The notes under the pieces are model-generated. The model was given only the letters and a program-made list of their open reading frames with translations. It did not search any database and was not told the DNA's origin. The translations under genes and the position numbers were made by a program. A stretch of 8,438 nucleotides of DNA from an uncultured Bacilli bacterium. GTDB lineage: Bacteria; Bacillota_I; Bacilli_A; RF39; UBA660. The stretch lies in the NCBI GenBank assembly GCA_947585885.1, contig CANPXI010000041.1:1-8438 (forward strand), given 5' to 3'. Positions 1 to 6,156 of this stretch are shown here, one piece after another. Within the stretch, counting starts at the first letter, position 1; each line of letters starts with the position of its first letter.

Positions 1-281
1 CTAAAAGAAAAGGTTTAAGATATAGGGAAGATATATTGGATAATATGGGAAGTGCTGAATTAGGAGCAAATATATTTAGAATAACACAAACAGAAGCATT
101 GTTAGAAAAACAAAAAGAAGTTAGTGAAATAAAAGCAACAAATACACATTATAAAGTAGGGAAAACAGTTAGAAAAGCCATTGAAGAACTTGGTGGTACA
201 ATGCCAGAAGATTTACCTACCCCAACAAAATCTATTAAAGAATTAGAAAAAGAAGAACTAAAAAATATTGTTAATAAATAG
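1..281 (+). CDS. dinD: DNA damage-inducible protein D-like, 3' end only
   Basis: The reading frame is open from base 3 and ends at a TAG stop, so only about 92 C-terminal residues are visible and the true start lies outside the window. An internal TTG at 36 should not be taken as the start, because the in-frame residues before it (RYREDIL) continue the same conserved block. The stretch DNMGSAELGANIFRITQTEA, followed by THYKVGKTVRKAIEELGGTM and PEDLPTPTKSIKELE, matches my memory of the C-terminal region of the DinD/damage-inducible protein D family. In E. coli, DinD is a LexA-controlled SOS protein that disrupts RecA filaments. Whether this copy is SOS-controlled cannot be judged because its promoter is not in view. 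No terminator directly follows the stop; the first one downstream is at 413-436. Confidence 0.8.
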   Translation, partial: KRKGLRYREDILDNMGSAELGANIFRITQTEALLEKQKEVSEIKATNTHYKVGKTVRKAIEELGGTMPEDLPTPTKSIKELEKEELKNIVNK

Positions 282-330
282 TTTTTTATCGCTTTTATCA
301 GAGAAACAGCAAGAATTTTTCAATTTTTGC

Positions 331-359
331 TTTACAAAATTGAAAAAATATAGTACAAT
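331..359 (+). promoter_or_regulatory. sigma-A-type promoter of a putative small RNA
   Basis: A -35 box TTTACA (331-336) and a -10 box TACAAT (354-359) are separated by exactly 17 bases. No convincing reading frame follows; the transcript would run about 70 nt to the strong terminator at 413-436. Confidence 0.55.
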
Positions 360-365
360 TAAATT

Positions 366-436
366 GTTCCTGAAAGGGAATAAATATTCACAAATGTGTT
401 CAACGCACATGGACTCGGGCTTCCCGAGTTTTTTTT
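366..436 (+). ncRNA. putative structured small RNA, unknown family
   Basis: This short stretch between dinD and rubrerythrin has its own promoter and terminator. Three hairpins can be drawn in series: TTCCT/GGGAA capped by a GAAA (GNRA) tetraloop (367-380), ATGTGT/GCACAT with loop TCAAC (394-410), and the terminator stem ACTCGGG/CCCGAGT with loop CTT (413-429) followed by Ts. A competing small stem GAATA/TATTC (378-389) overlaps the first. I do not recognise it as a known riboswitch or small-RNA class. A riboswitch role is unlikely because the next gene is on the opposite strand. An alternative is that it is merely the trailer and terminator of the dinD transcript. Confidence 0.45.
413..436 (+). 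terminator. strong intrinsic terminator
   Basis: The 7-bp stem ACTCGGG/CCCGAGT with a three-base loop is followed directly by a run of eight Ts (429-436). It ends the putative small RNA and any read-through from dinD. It is one of the most GC-rich spots in the intergenic sequence of the window. Confidence 0.85.
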
Positions 437-453
437 ATACATTGAAAACCAAC

Positions 454-484
454 AAAAAACTTTCCAATTTAGGAAAGTTTTTTT
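454..484. terminator. bidirectional terminator between small RNA and rbr
   Basis: AAAAAACTTTCC (454-465) pairs with GGAAAGTTTTTT (472-483) around a six-base loop. An A run on one side and a T run on the other let it work on both strands. It sits immediately after the rubrerythrin stop on the minus strand and would be that gene's main terminator. Confidence 0.8.
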
Positions 485-485
485 A

Positions 486-1025
486 TTAATAATTATCAGA
501 TTTTCTTTCTTGATATGCTCTTCCATGCTTACATACAGGACATACTTCAAGAGCTTCCTTACTTCTATAAACATGTCCACAATTTCTACATATCCAAATT
601 GTTTCTTCTTCACTCTTGAATACCATATCATCTTCTACCTTTTTAAGTAGTTTTAAATATCTTTCTTCATGTTCCTTTTCAATAGCGCCAACACCATCAA
701 ATAATTTAGCGATATCTTCAAAGCCTTCTTCACGAGCTACTCTAGCAAATTCCTCATACATACTAGTCCATTCATAATTTTCTCCACCTGCAGCATCTTT
801 TAAATTTTCTACAGTACTTGGAACACTTCCATTATGAAGTTCTTTAAACCATAACTTAGCATGTTCTTTTTCATTATTAGCAGTTTCTTCAAAAATTTCG
901 GCTATTTGTTCATAACCATCCTTTTTTGCTTGACTAGCATAATAAGTATACTTATTTCTTGCTTGACTCTCTCCTGCAAAAGCAGTCATTAAATTTTGTT
1001 CTGTTTTACTTCCTTTAAGTTCCAT
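486..1025 (-). CDS. rbr: rubrerythrin
   Basis: Rubrerythrins are cytoplasmic non-haem iron proteins that reduce hydrogen peroxide and protect anaerobes from oxidative stress. The 179 residues show the full two-domain layout. Residues ~1-130 form the ferritin-like four-helix diiron domain, with the expected ligand pattern E19, E52-x-x-H55, E82-x-x-E85 and E116-x-x-H119. Residues ~140-175 form the rubredoxin-like domain, with C146-R-N-C149 and C162-P-V-C165 holding one iron. The length is normal for a classical rubrerythrin. The start is fixed by GGAGG at 1033-1037, seven bases before the ATG. A promoter (1044-1072) lies directly upstream, and a bidirectional terminator follows the stop. I looked for a PerR box and found none convincing. 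It is divergent from the gene at 1118. Confidence 0.96.
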   Translation of the reverse strand: MELKGSKTEQNLMTAFAGESQARNKYTYYASQAKKDGYEQIAEIFEETANNEKEHAKLWFKELHNGSVPSTVENLKDAAGGENYEWTSMYEEFARVAREEGFEDIAKLFDGVGAIEKEHEERYLKLLKKVEDDMVFKSEEETIWICRNCGHVYRSKEALEVCPVCKHGRAYQERKSDNY

Positions 1026-1043
1026 AACTTTACCTCCAAAATA

Positions 1044-1072
1044 AGTCTACCACGAAAAAAACAAAAAGTAAA
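1044..1072 (-). promoter_or_regulatory. rbr promoter
   Basis: On the minus strand, a TTTACT -35 (1067-1072) is followed after 17 bases by a TAGACT -10 (1044-1049), which is preceded by TGG as in an extended -10. Only six bases separate the -10 from the GGAGG ribosome-binding site, so the leader would be very short. Confidence 0.5.
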
Positions 1073-1090
1073 TTAAAGAGTATAAAAGAA

Positions 1091-1096
1091 TAAAAT
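1091..1096 (+). promoter_or_regulatory. possible -10 box for the gene at 1118
   Basis: TAAAAT lies seven bases before the AGGAAAG ribosome-binding site (1104-1110). No good -35 is visible, so this rests on the -10 match and on the same close -10/ribosome-binding-site spacing seen at other genes here. Confidence 0.35.
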
Positions 1097-1117
1097 TAAT
1101 AATAGGAAAGTGATTTT

Positions 1118-1489
1118 ATGAACAACCTATTTACCTTAAACCCAAAAATATCCACTGCACTTGCTGTATTAATTGGTTACATTTTAATAGAAGACTTAAG
1201 CGCAGCAGAACAAAACACATTAGGAAACTGGTTAATGTTAATAAGTCAACTTTTAATAACAAATGCTACAAGTCAACAACTAATAGAAAGTTACGCTTCC
1301 TCATATAATAATATTAATCTAAATGATCAAAACATAAAAAATAAATATAACCCAGTATTTTACGATATAGAAACACTAAGAAATACCATAAAGGAAATAT
1401 ATCCTGAAGAATTAAATGGAGTATTTAAGGATATGCACAAAAGAATTGCTGATTTAGAAGCAATAATAAATAAACTTTACGGAAGATAA
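1118..1489 (+). CDS. conserved-looking hypothetical protein, 123 aa
   Basis: I do not recognise a named family. The start is supported by AGGAAAG (1104-1110), seven bases before the ATG. The first ~50 residues are moderately hydrophobic, with two apolar stretches (about 11-24, ISTALAVLIGYILI, and 38-49, NWLMLISQLLIT) separated by an acidic, polar turn. They could be amphipathic helices or weak membrane segments. Residues ~50-80 are Asn/Ser-rich and probably flexible. Residues ~83-123 (IETLRNTIKEIYPEELNGVF and on to the end) read as a charged helix, possibly a coiled coil. There is no Cys and no classical signal peptide. The N-terminal block resembles uncharacterised short proteins I associate with Firmicutes genomes, but that is memory only. 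The XRE regulator 127 bases downstream on the same strand may be functionally linked; no terminator is visible between them. Confidence 0.75.
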   Translation: MNNLFTLNPKISTALAVLIGYILIEDLSAAEQNTLGNWLMLISQLLITNATSQQLIESYASSYNNINLNDQNIKNKYNPVFYDIETLRNTIKEIYPEELNGVFKDMHKRIADLEAIINKLYGR

Positions 1490-1520
1490 AAACAAATAAC
1501 TATAAACTAAACTAAAAAAA

Positions 1521-1537
1521 TGGTAAAATATGGTAAA
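1521..1537 (+). repeat. direct repeat TGGTAAA x2, one helical turn apart
   Basis: TGGTAAA occurs at 1521-1527 and 1531-1537, a period of 10 bases, immediately before the TATAAT at 1542. Regulator half-sites repeated on the same DNA face are plausible, but in such AT-rich DNA chance is also possible. Confidence 0.35.
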
Positions 1538-1541
1538 TAGG

Positions 1542-1547
1542 TATAAT
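1542..1547 (+). promoter_or_regulatory. -10 box of the XRE regulator gene
   Basis: A consensus TATAAT is present; the -35 position (AATGGT around 1519-1524) is poor. Predicted initiation near 1554 would fall inside the palindrome at 1551-1571, and the leader would be about 60 nt. Confidence 0.45.
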
Positions 1548-1550
1548 TTG

Positions 1551-1571
1551 TAGTCATATATGTAATGACTA
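1551..1571. promoter_or_regulatory. perfect inverted repeat, likely operator for the XRE protein
   Basis: TAGTCAT (1551-1557) and ATGACTA (1565-1571) are perfect reverse complements separated by seven bases. The repeat overlaps the predicted transcription start four bases after the TATAAT. This size and spacing suit a dimeric helix-turn-helix repressor, and the gene immediately downstream encodes one, so autoregulation is the natural inference. Confidence 0.55.
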
Positions 1572-1603
1572 AACAATTTCTTAAATTATGAGAAAATAAA
1601 AAT

Positions 1604-1609
1604 GGGTGA
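1604..1609 (+). promoter_or_regulatory. ribosome-binding site deciding the XRE start
   Basis: GGGTGA contains GGTGA, complementary to the UCACC of the 16S rRNA tail, and sits seven bases before the ATG at 1617. The alternative ATG at 1602 overlaps this site and has only A-rich sequence before it. Confidence 0.55.
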
Positions 1610-1616
1610 AAACTAT

Positions 1617-1859
1617 ATGGTGTACATCAAAGAAGAAGTTACATCAAGTAACATATATAATGTTGTCGGAAGAAACATTCAAAAATTTAGAAAACTACGT
1701 GGATATACTGGTGAAGAACTAGCTGAATTATGTAATCTTTCATATGGTTACATAAAAAATCTAGAATCACAAAAAGTTTATGCAACAATATCTATTGAAA
1801 CATTAAAATTAATTGCCGACAAACTTAAAGTAAAACTAGGAGAATTTTTCGAAGAATAA
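1617..1859 (+). CDS. small XRE/Cro-CI-type transcriptional regulator
   Basis: The protein is 80 residues from the preferred ATG at 1617 (85 from 1602). It is essentially a single helix-turn-helix domain: VGRNIQKFRKLRGYTGEELA is helix 1 and the start of helix 2, the turn continues through LCNLSYGYIKNLE (recognition helix), and SIETLKLIADKLKVKLGEFF forms the closing helices. This is the HTH_3/XRE pattern in full, with no extra ligand or peptidase domain, so it most likely acts as a dimeric DNA-binding repressor. The GGGTGA site supports the shorter start. The perfect palindrome at 1551-1571, over the predicted transcription start, is the best candidate for its own operator. It may also govern the preceding gene at 1118. 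The bidirectional terminator at 1882-1913 follows. Small proteins like this also occur as antitoxins or phage regulators, but no toxin gene is adjacent. Confidence 0.9.
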   Translation: MVYIKEEVTSSNIYNVVGRNIQKFRKLRGYTGEELAELCNLSYGYIKNLESQKVYATISIETLKLIADKLKVKLGEFFEE

Positions 1860-1881
1860 TATATAAAATAAAATTACATTT

Positions 1882-1913
1882 AAAAATCTGATGATACTAT
1901 TCACCAGATTTTT
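1882..1913. terminator. bidirectional terminator between XRE gene and acyl-CoA ligase
   Basis: AAAAATCTG (1882-1890) pairs with CAGATTTTT (1905-1913) across a 14-base loop. The convergent ligase gene ends inside this element, with its TAG stop in the loop, so the stem overlaps the last codons of that gene. Confidence 0.7.
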
Positions 1914-3648
1914 CTTTATTTAATTTTTCTAATTCCTCTTTTTCAAGTTCTTTATAAGCAACCTTACCTATCATAGTTCTTGGAAAACTATCTTTAAATT
2001 CATATTCATAAGGTAAAGAATACTTTGCAAGATAATCTTTACAAAAATTCTTAATCTCTCTTTTTAAATCATCACTTGGCGTAATTCCAGGTTTTAAAAC
2101 CATAAATGCTTTAGCTACTTGAGTCTTATATGGATGTGGAATACCTATAACACATGCACTTTCCACTGCTGGATGCTTTTCAATTATTTCCTCTATATGA
2201 GATGGATACAAATTATATCCTGAAGAAATAATAATTCTTTTTAACCTTTGAGCAAAATAGACAAAACCATTTTCATCCATCTTACCAATATCCCCAGTAT
2301 GTAACCATACTCTTCCGTCATCGTCTTTTATAAGAGTTTTTTTAGTTTCTTCTAAATCATTCAAATACCCTAGCATAACATTAGGTCCACTAATACAAAT
2401 TTCTCCTTCTTCAAGAATTGGAACTTCTTTTCCAGTTTTTGGACTAACTATCTTATAAAGCATATCTTGACAAGGCACACCAATACTAGCTGGTGGTTGA
2501 ACTCCTCTTGGCATTAATGCACTAGGCCCACTACCTTCAGTAAGTCCATACCCTGCTCTTACAGTTGCATTACTACCGTGTTCCTTCATAAAATTATCCA
2601 CTCTAGTTTTAAGTTCAACAGATACAGTATCTCCTCCAGTAATAATATCTTTAATAAAAGACAAATTCATCTCTTTTACTCCAGGATCATTAATCATAGT
2701 ATCTAAAAGTGTTGGAACTCCTACTATATAATTAGGTTTATATTGCTTAATTAACCTACCAAACTTTTTATAATTAAATACAGGTATCAAAATACACTTA
2801 AGTCCTAAAGTAAGTGGAGAATGAACACACACATCAAGTCCAAACGCATGGAAAATAGGCATAATTGTTAAAATTGTGTCACCTGGTAAAACTGGTTGCA
2901 TCATAGAACAAGTTTGCATAGTAGGTGCATTTAAATTCAAATTAGAAAGCACTATTCCTTTAGGTTTACCAGTAGTTCCACCACTATATAGAATAATAGC
3001 TGGGTCATTTGCTTTTCTCTTAACCTTATATTCTCCGTCATACATATAACCAAAATCTAAAAAATTACTCCAAGATAAAACCATGTCATCTTCATAATTA
3101 ATCTTATTCTTTCTTCCTTGAGTTAAATTATATGCAAACCTAACAACAGGGTTCATCTTTTCACTAGCGCTTATTACTACAACCTTTACAGCACTAGTCT
3201 TATCAATAATACTCATTACATTTTCATAAGCAACATCTAAAGTAAACACATACTTACTTTTAGATAAAGTTAAATAATGAAGTATCTCATTTTGGGCACT
3301 TAAAGGGTGAACCATATTAGCAATCGCACCAACCATATTAACAGCATAAAATAACACTATTGCTTGTGGAACATTCGCTGAACAAATAGTAACAACGTCC
3401 TCTTCTTCTACTCCCATTGCTTTAAGTGCTCTTGCAGCTTCCTCTATTTCATAAGTAAATCTCCTAAAAGTTGCAGTAGTGCCATAATACTCATAAGCAA
3501 GCTTATCAGGAAACTCCTTTATCTTATCATACAAAAACTCCCAAATACTCATATTAGGATAATCAAAACTCTTTGGTACTCCCTCATCATAATAATTAAC
3601 CCAAGGTTTACTAATACTTAAACTTTGTTGTTTCTCTAACTTTTTCAT
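1897..3648 (-). CDS. AMP-forming acyl-CoA synthetase (fatty acid-CoA ligase type)
   Basis: The protein is an ANL-superfamily adenylating enzyme: it activates a carboxylate with ATP to acyl-AMP and passes the acyl group to a thiol, normally CoA. All core motifs are in order over 583 residues: the phosphate loop YSGGTTGKPKG (221-231), GYGLTEG (366-372), the ATP-ribose aspartate in LHTGD (449-453), R468 in the hinge region with SGYNLYPSHIEEI (476-487), and the C-terminal catalytic lysine K562 in PRTMIGK. The fold and size are those of medium/long-chain fatty acid ligases; the chain length of the substrate cannot be read from sequence. The start is fixed by AAAGGAGTG (3652-3660). The first 38 bases overlap the end of the upstream acyltransferase-like gene, so the two are probably translationally coupled. 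The product could pass its acyl adenylate or thioester to that partner, which is inference. Confidence 0.93.
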   Translation of the reverse strand: MKKLEKQQSLSISKPWVNYYDEGVPKSFDYPNMSIWEFLYDKIKEFPDKLAYEYYGTTATFRRFTYEIEEAARALKAMGVEEEDVVTICSANVPQAIVLFYAVNMVGAIANMVHPLSAQNEILHYLTLSKSKYVFTLDVAYENVMSIIDKTSAVKVVVISASEKMNPVVRFAYNLTQGRKNKINYEDDMVLSWSNFLDFGYMYDGEYKVKRKANDPAIILYSGGTTGKPKGIVLSNLNLNAPTMQTCSMMQPVLPGDTILTIMPIFHAFGLDVCVHSPLTLGLKCILIPVFNYKKFGRLIKQYKPNYIVGVPTLLDTMINDPGVKEMNLSFIKDIITGGDTVSVELKTRVDNFMKEHGSNATVRAGYGLTEGSGPSALMPRGVQPPASIGVPCQDMLYKIVSPKTGKEVPILEEGEICISGPNVMLGYLNDLEETKKTLIKDDDGRVWLHTGDIGKMDENGFVYFAQRLKRIIISSGYNLYPSHIEEIIEKHPAVESACVIGIPHPYKTQVAKAFMVLKPGITPSDDLKREIKNFCKDYLAKYSLPYEYEFKDSFPRTMIGKVAYKELEKEELEKLNKEKSGE

Positions 3649-4480
3649 TTACACTCCTTTCTAAACATTCAGGTTCATTCAAAATATCTTGCATTAACTT
3701 AATTGCTTTAATAAAATAAACTCCATCATCAATTCTCTCATCTATATTAATTCCAAATTCACACAAATACCTAATTTCTTCACTACCATCTTCCATTAAA
3801 ACTTTCTTTTTCTTAATCTCTCCAATAGTAACCATAATAGAACTAGTACCAAAATCAGTCAAATTATGATAAATTGCTCCACTTTTAATACTTCCTAAAT
3901 TAGAAACAATTAAAGTACTATAATAAAGATTATCATTAATAATAGACTTAGGTAACAAATCGTGTCTATCTAAAAACTTAACAATATGTACTACTAAACT
4001 AATAATACATTTAGGCATCTTTCCTACAATACTAATCACGTCATTAGCCCCACTTTGCTTATTATTTCTAATCTTTTCAACTGAACTAATAACCTTATTC
4101 TTAATACTTTCTAAATTATCATCTTTATCTATATTTATAATAGATAATAACTCTTTAGAATCATCATTATAATTAACTTTAGCGACATAACCTATAGAAA
4201 CATCTTTTCTATCATAAAATGTTTTATTAGCAATAAATCTATTAAGAAGCGGTTTATTATAAATAGTCTTACTAATCAAAGTCATAAACAAATGATAATA
4301 TGTAAGTCCTTCATACTTACTTTTATTCTTTTCATAAAACTTAACTAACTCTGTAACATCTAGCTTTTGATTAATATAAACATCACTATCACACCTATGA
4401 GGTTTAAGATACACCATGATTTTATGCATACCATCAATATCTCTTACTTTAACTGCATCTCTTCTGTCACCAAATTTCAT
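3611..4480 (-). CDS. CAT/E2-like acyltransferase-fold protein with altered active site
   Basis: The 289-residue protein resembles the catalytic domain of 2-oxoacid dehydrogenase E2 subunits and chloramphenicol acetyltransferases, but has no lipoyl or peripheral-subunit-binding domain. Recognisable pieces are TYYHLFMTLISKTIYNKPLLNRF (about 60-82), a substrate-channel strand LIVSNLGSIKS (190-200), the FGTSSIMVTIG strand (210-220), and the C-terminal DERIDDG (247-253), which occupies the place of the E2 active-site motif D-H-R-x-x-D-G. Glu248 stands where the catalytic His should be. From memory, many clostridial proteins of this type carry D-E-R, so it may be a family trait rather than decay; the rest of the protein looks intact. 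The start is set by GGAGGA (4486-4491), and a good promoter precedes it. The 38-base overlap with the acyl-CoA ligase suggests they form a functional pair in acyl transfer. Annotation pipelines would probably call it a 2-oxo acid dehydrogenase subunit E2, which would be misleading. Confidence 0.82.
   Translation of the reverse strand: MKFGDRRDAVKVRDIDGMHKIMVYLKPHRCDSDVYINQKLDVTELVKFYEKNKSKYEGLTYYHLFMTLISKTIYNKPLLNRFIANKTFYDRKDVSIGYVAKVNYNDDSKELLSIINIDKDDNLESIKNKVISSVEKIRNNKQSGANDVISIVGKMPKCIISLVVHIVKFLDRHDLLPKSIINDNLYYSTLIVSNLGSIKSGAIYHNLTDFGTSSIMVTIGEIKKKKVLMEDGSEEIRYLCEFGINIDERIDDGVYFIKAIKLMQDILNEPECLERSVNEKVRETTKFKY
3652..3660 (-). promoter_or_regulatory. ribosome-binding site inside the upstream gene, setting the ligase start
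   Basis: The minus strand reads AAAGGAGTG just before the ATG at 3648. It lies within the 3' end of the acyltransferase-like gene, supporting overlapping, coupled translation. Confidence 0.7.
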
Positions 4481-4497
4481 ACAAGTCCTCCAAGAAT

Positions 4498-4526
4498 ATT
4501 ATATATTATATTAAGAATTAATTCAA
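4498..4526 (-). promoter_or_regulatory. promoter of the acyltransferase-ligase unit
   Basis: The minus strand has TTGAAT (4521-4526), a 17-base spacer, then consensus TATAAT (4498-4503). Six bases later the GGAGGA ribosome-binding site begins, so the transcript would start essentially at that site. This is the best-matching promoter in the window. Confidence 0.65.
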
Positions 4527-4527
4527 T

Positions 4528-5274
4528 TTATCTTTTATTATGTTGAATCTTAAATAATATACTAAGAAGTAACTTACTAGGTAAAAATCTACTAAAAAAC
4601 ACACCTAACTTCATAGAAAACCCAGGAACAATCAAAGTTTTCCCGCGAAACATATTATCAACTGCATACTTTGCAACATACTCGCTACTTAAAGCTTTAA
4701 CACTAAAAGTTCCACCAGCTACTTTATTAAAATTAGTATTAACGGGACCTGGACACAAAACACTAATATGAGTCTTATTCTTCTTTATCTTTAACTCTTT
4801 ATAAATACCTAAACTATAACTCCTAACGTAACTCTTAGTTGCATAATAAGCACTCATCATGGGGCCTCCAGGCATAAGCCCAGCAGAAGAAGAAACATTC
4901 AATATAAAATTATTTTCCCCTTCCATATATCTTAAGCACGTACGAGTAATTTTATGTAAACTAATTACATTAACATTAATCATATCTTCTTCTCTTTTTA
5001 AAGACACTTCATCATAAAAACCAAAAGCACCAAACCCAGCATTATTAATAACAACCTCTGGTTTTTCTTTTAAAATAAAATTTAAAAACTTATTAACTTC
5101 ACTTTGATTACTTAAATCACACACATACACTTTACTATTAAATAATTCTTTCTTTAAAACATTTAACTTCTCTTTATTACTAGAAACCAAAATAACTTCA
5201 TGTCCTAAATTACTTAAATATCTAGAAATATCTCTACCTATTCCAGAACTTGCACCTGTAACTAAACATTTCAT
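4528..5274 (-). CDS. short-chain dehydrogenase/reductase (SDR)
   Basis: This classical SDR has a Rossmann fold binding NAD(P)(H). The visible motifs are the TGASSGIG cofactor loop (6-13), D53 in CDL that contacts adenine, NNAG (77-80), N102, the serine cluster NVSSSAG (126-132, catalytic Ser probably 129), Y143-x-x-x-K147 and PGPVNT (175-180). At 248 residues the length is normal. The C-terminal ~30 residues (MKLGVFFSRFLPSKLLLSIL and following) are hydrophobic and basic, as in SDRs that act on lipids or sit against a membrane, so a lipid-linked or acyl substrate is plausible but unproven. The start is fixed by AGGTGA (5282-5287), seven bases before the ATG. It has its own extended -10 promoter. 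No terminator separates it from the downstream acyltransferase-ligase unit, so read-through into those genes is likely. Confidence 0.93.
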   Translation of the reverse strand: MKCLVTGASSGIGRDISRYLSNLGHEVILVSSNKEKLNVLKKELFNSKVYVCDLSNQSEVNKFLNFILKEKPEVVINNAGFGAFGFYDEVSLKREEDMINVNVISLHKITRTCLRYMEGENNFILNVSSSAGLMPGGPMMSAYYATKSYVRSYSLGIYKELKIKKNKTHISVLCPGPVNTNFNKVAGGTFSVKALSSEYVAKYAVDNMFRGKTLIVPGFSMKLGVFFSRFLPSKLLLSILFKIQHNKR

Positions 5275-5293
5275 TAATTCTTCACCTAATAAT

Positions 5294-5302
5294 ATTTTAG
5301 CA
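5294..5302 (-). promoter_or_regulatory. extended -10 promoter of the SDR gene
   Basis: The minus strand reads TGCTAAAAT, a TGn-extended -10, with no good -35. The hexamer ends six bases before the AGGTGA ribosome-binding site. Confidence 0.45.
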
Positions 5303-5305
5303 TAT

Positions 5306-5331
5306 AAAAAAAGATAAGAAAATAATTCTTA
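5306..5331 (-). terminator. weak intrinsic terminator after the ZIP gene
   Basis: On the minus strand TAAGAA (5326-5331) and TTCTTA (5315-5320) form a 6-bp AT stem with a five-base loop, followed by TC and seven Ts (5306-5312). The stem is weak, so read-through into the SDR gene is likely. Confidence 0.4.
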
Positions 5332-5344
5332 CCCGACAAAATTT

Positions 5345-6151
5345 TTACCCCAAAGCTACATCTAAAACCATCATAAGAGTAAACCCAATTAAAGTAAACA
5401 AAGCCATCAAATCTTTACACTTATTACTTTGAGACTCTGGAATTAACTCTTCAACAACTACATATATCATCGCACCAGCTGCAAAACATAAGAGAAATGG
5501 TAAAATACTACTAACATAAGTAACTAAAACTGCTCCAATTACTCCACTAATAGGCTCGACTAACCCACTTAACTGTCCAAAAAAGAAAGACTTACTTCTT
5601 GAGTATCCTTCCCTTCTAAGAGGTAAACTAACTGCACTCCCTTCAGGTAAATTTTGTAGTCCTATACCTATTGCAAACACAATCGCCGAAAGTAATGCTA
5701 CTTCATTCATATTATATAAAAGAGCCCCAAATGCAACACCAACACTTAACCCTTCAGGTATATTATGTAAAGAGATACTAGTAATAAGTAAAACACATCT
5801 TCTAAAACTATCCTTATTTTCCCTTTTTAATCTCTTTAAAACTAACCTAACAACCTTATCCCCAATATATAAAATAACTCCACCACACATAAAACCTAAA
5901 GACGCAACTAACCAAGCAGTACTACCATTTTGATTAGCCATATTAATACCAGGGTCTAATAGTGACCAAAAAGATGCAGCCACCATTACTCCAGCAGCAA
6001 ACCCTAAAGTAGCATCCATAAAATTCCTATTAACTCTCTTAAAAAAGAAAACCAAAAGTGATCCTACAAGAGTCATACCCCAAGTAAACAAAGTTGCAAA
6101 TAAAGCAAGCAAAATAGGATTAACATCCATTAAATTTTCTATCATAAACAT
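5345..6151 (-). CDS. ZIP family metal transporter (GufA-like)
   Basis: ZIP proteins import divalent metals, usually zinc but also iron or manganese, into the cytoplasm. The 268 residues contain about eight hydrophobic segments (roughly 13-38, 46-66, 79-105, 119-145, 150-176, 188-212, 214-236, 246-267). The family's metal-binding signatures are clear: H129-N-I-P-E-G134 in segment 4 and Q166-N-L-P-E-G171 in segment 5, with E199 (GLVEP) and E234-E235 (VVEELIPES) in later segments. The HNIPEG plus QNLPEG pair and LPLRREG are typical of the GufA-type branch, as I recall it. Two start codons are possible. The ATG at 6151 is only three bases from GGG, while the ATG at 6145 is nine bases away, so the shorter form may be the real one. 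A perfect 15-base palindrome sits immediately upstream, which suggests control by a dimeric regulator, perhaps a metal sensor. Metal specificity cannot be told. Confidence 0.92.
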   Translation of the reverse strand: MFMIENLMDVNPILLALFATLFTWGMTLVGSLLVFFFKRVNRNFMDATLGFAAGVMVAASFWSLLDPGINMANQNGSTAWLVASLGFMCGGVILYIGDKVVRLVLKRLKRENKDSFRRCVLLITSISLHNIPEGLSVGVAFGALLYNMNEVALLSAIVFAIGIGLQNLPEGSAVSLPLRREGYSRSKSFFFGQLSGLVEPISGVIGAVLVTYVSSILPFLLCFAAGAMIYVVVEELIPESQSNKCKDLMALFTLIGFTLMMVLDVALG

Positions 6152-6156
6152 CTACC

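Noticed and set aside
268..650. Short open frames on both strands between dinD and the rbr 3' end (268-489 +, 396-650 + and 359-631 -).
   Set aside because: They run through the terminators at 413-436 and 454-484 or lie antisense to rubrerythrin, lack ribosome-binding sites, and have low-complexity Phe/Ile/Lys-rich products.
1038..1117. PerR-type peroxide operator upstream of rubrerythrin.
   Set aside because: I looked for a TTATAAT-N-ATTATAA-like palindrome and found only AT-rich sequence with no convincing dyad.
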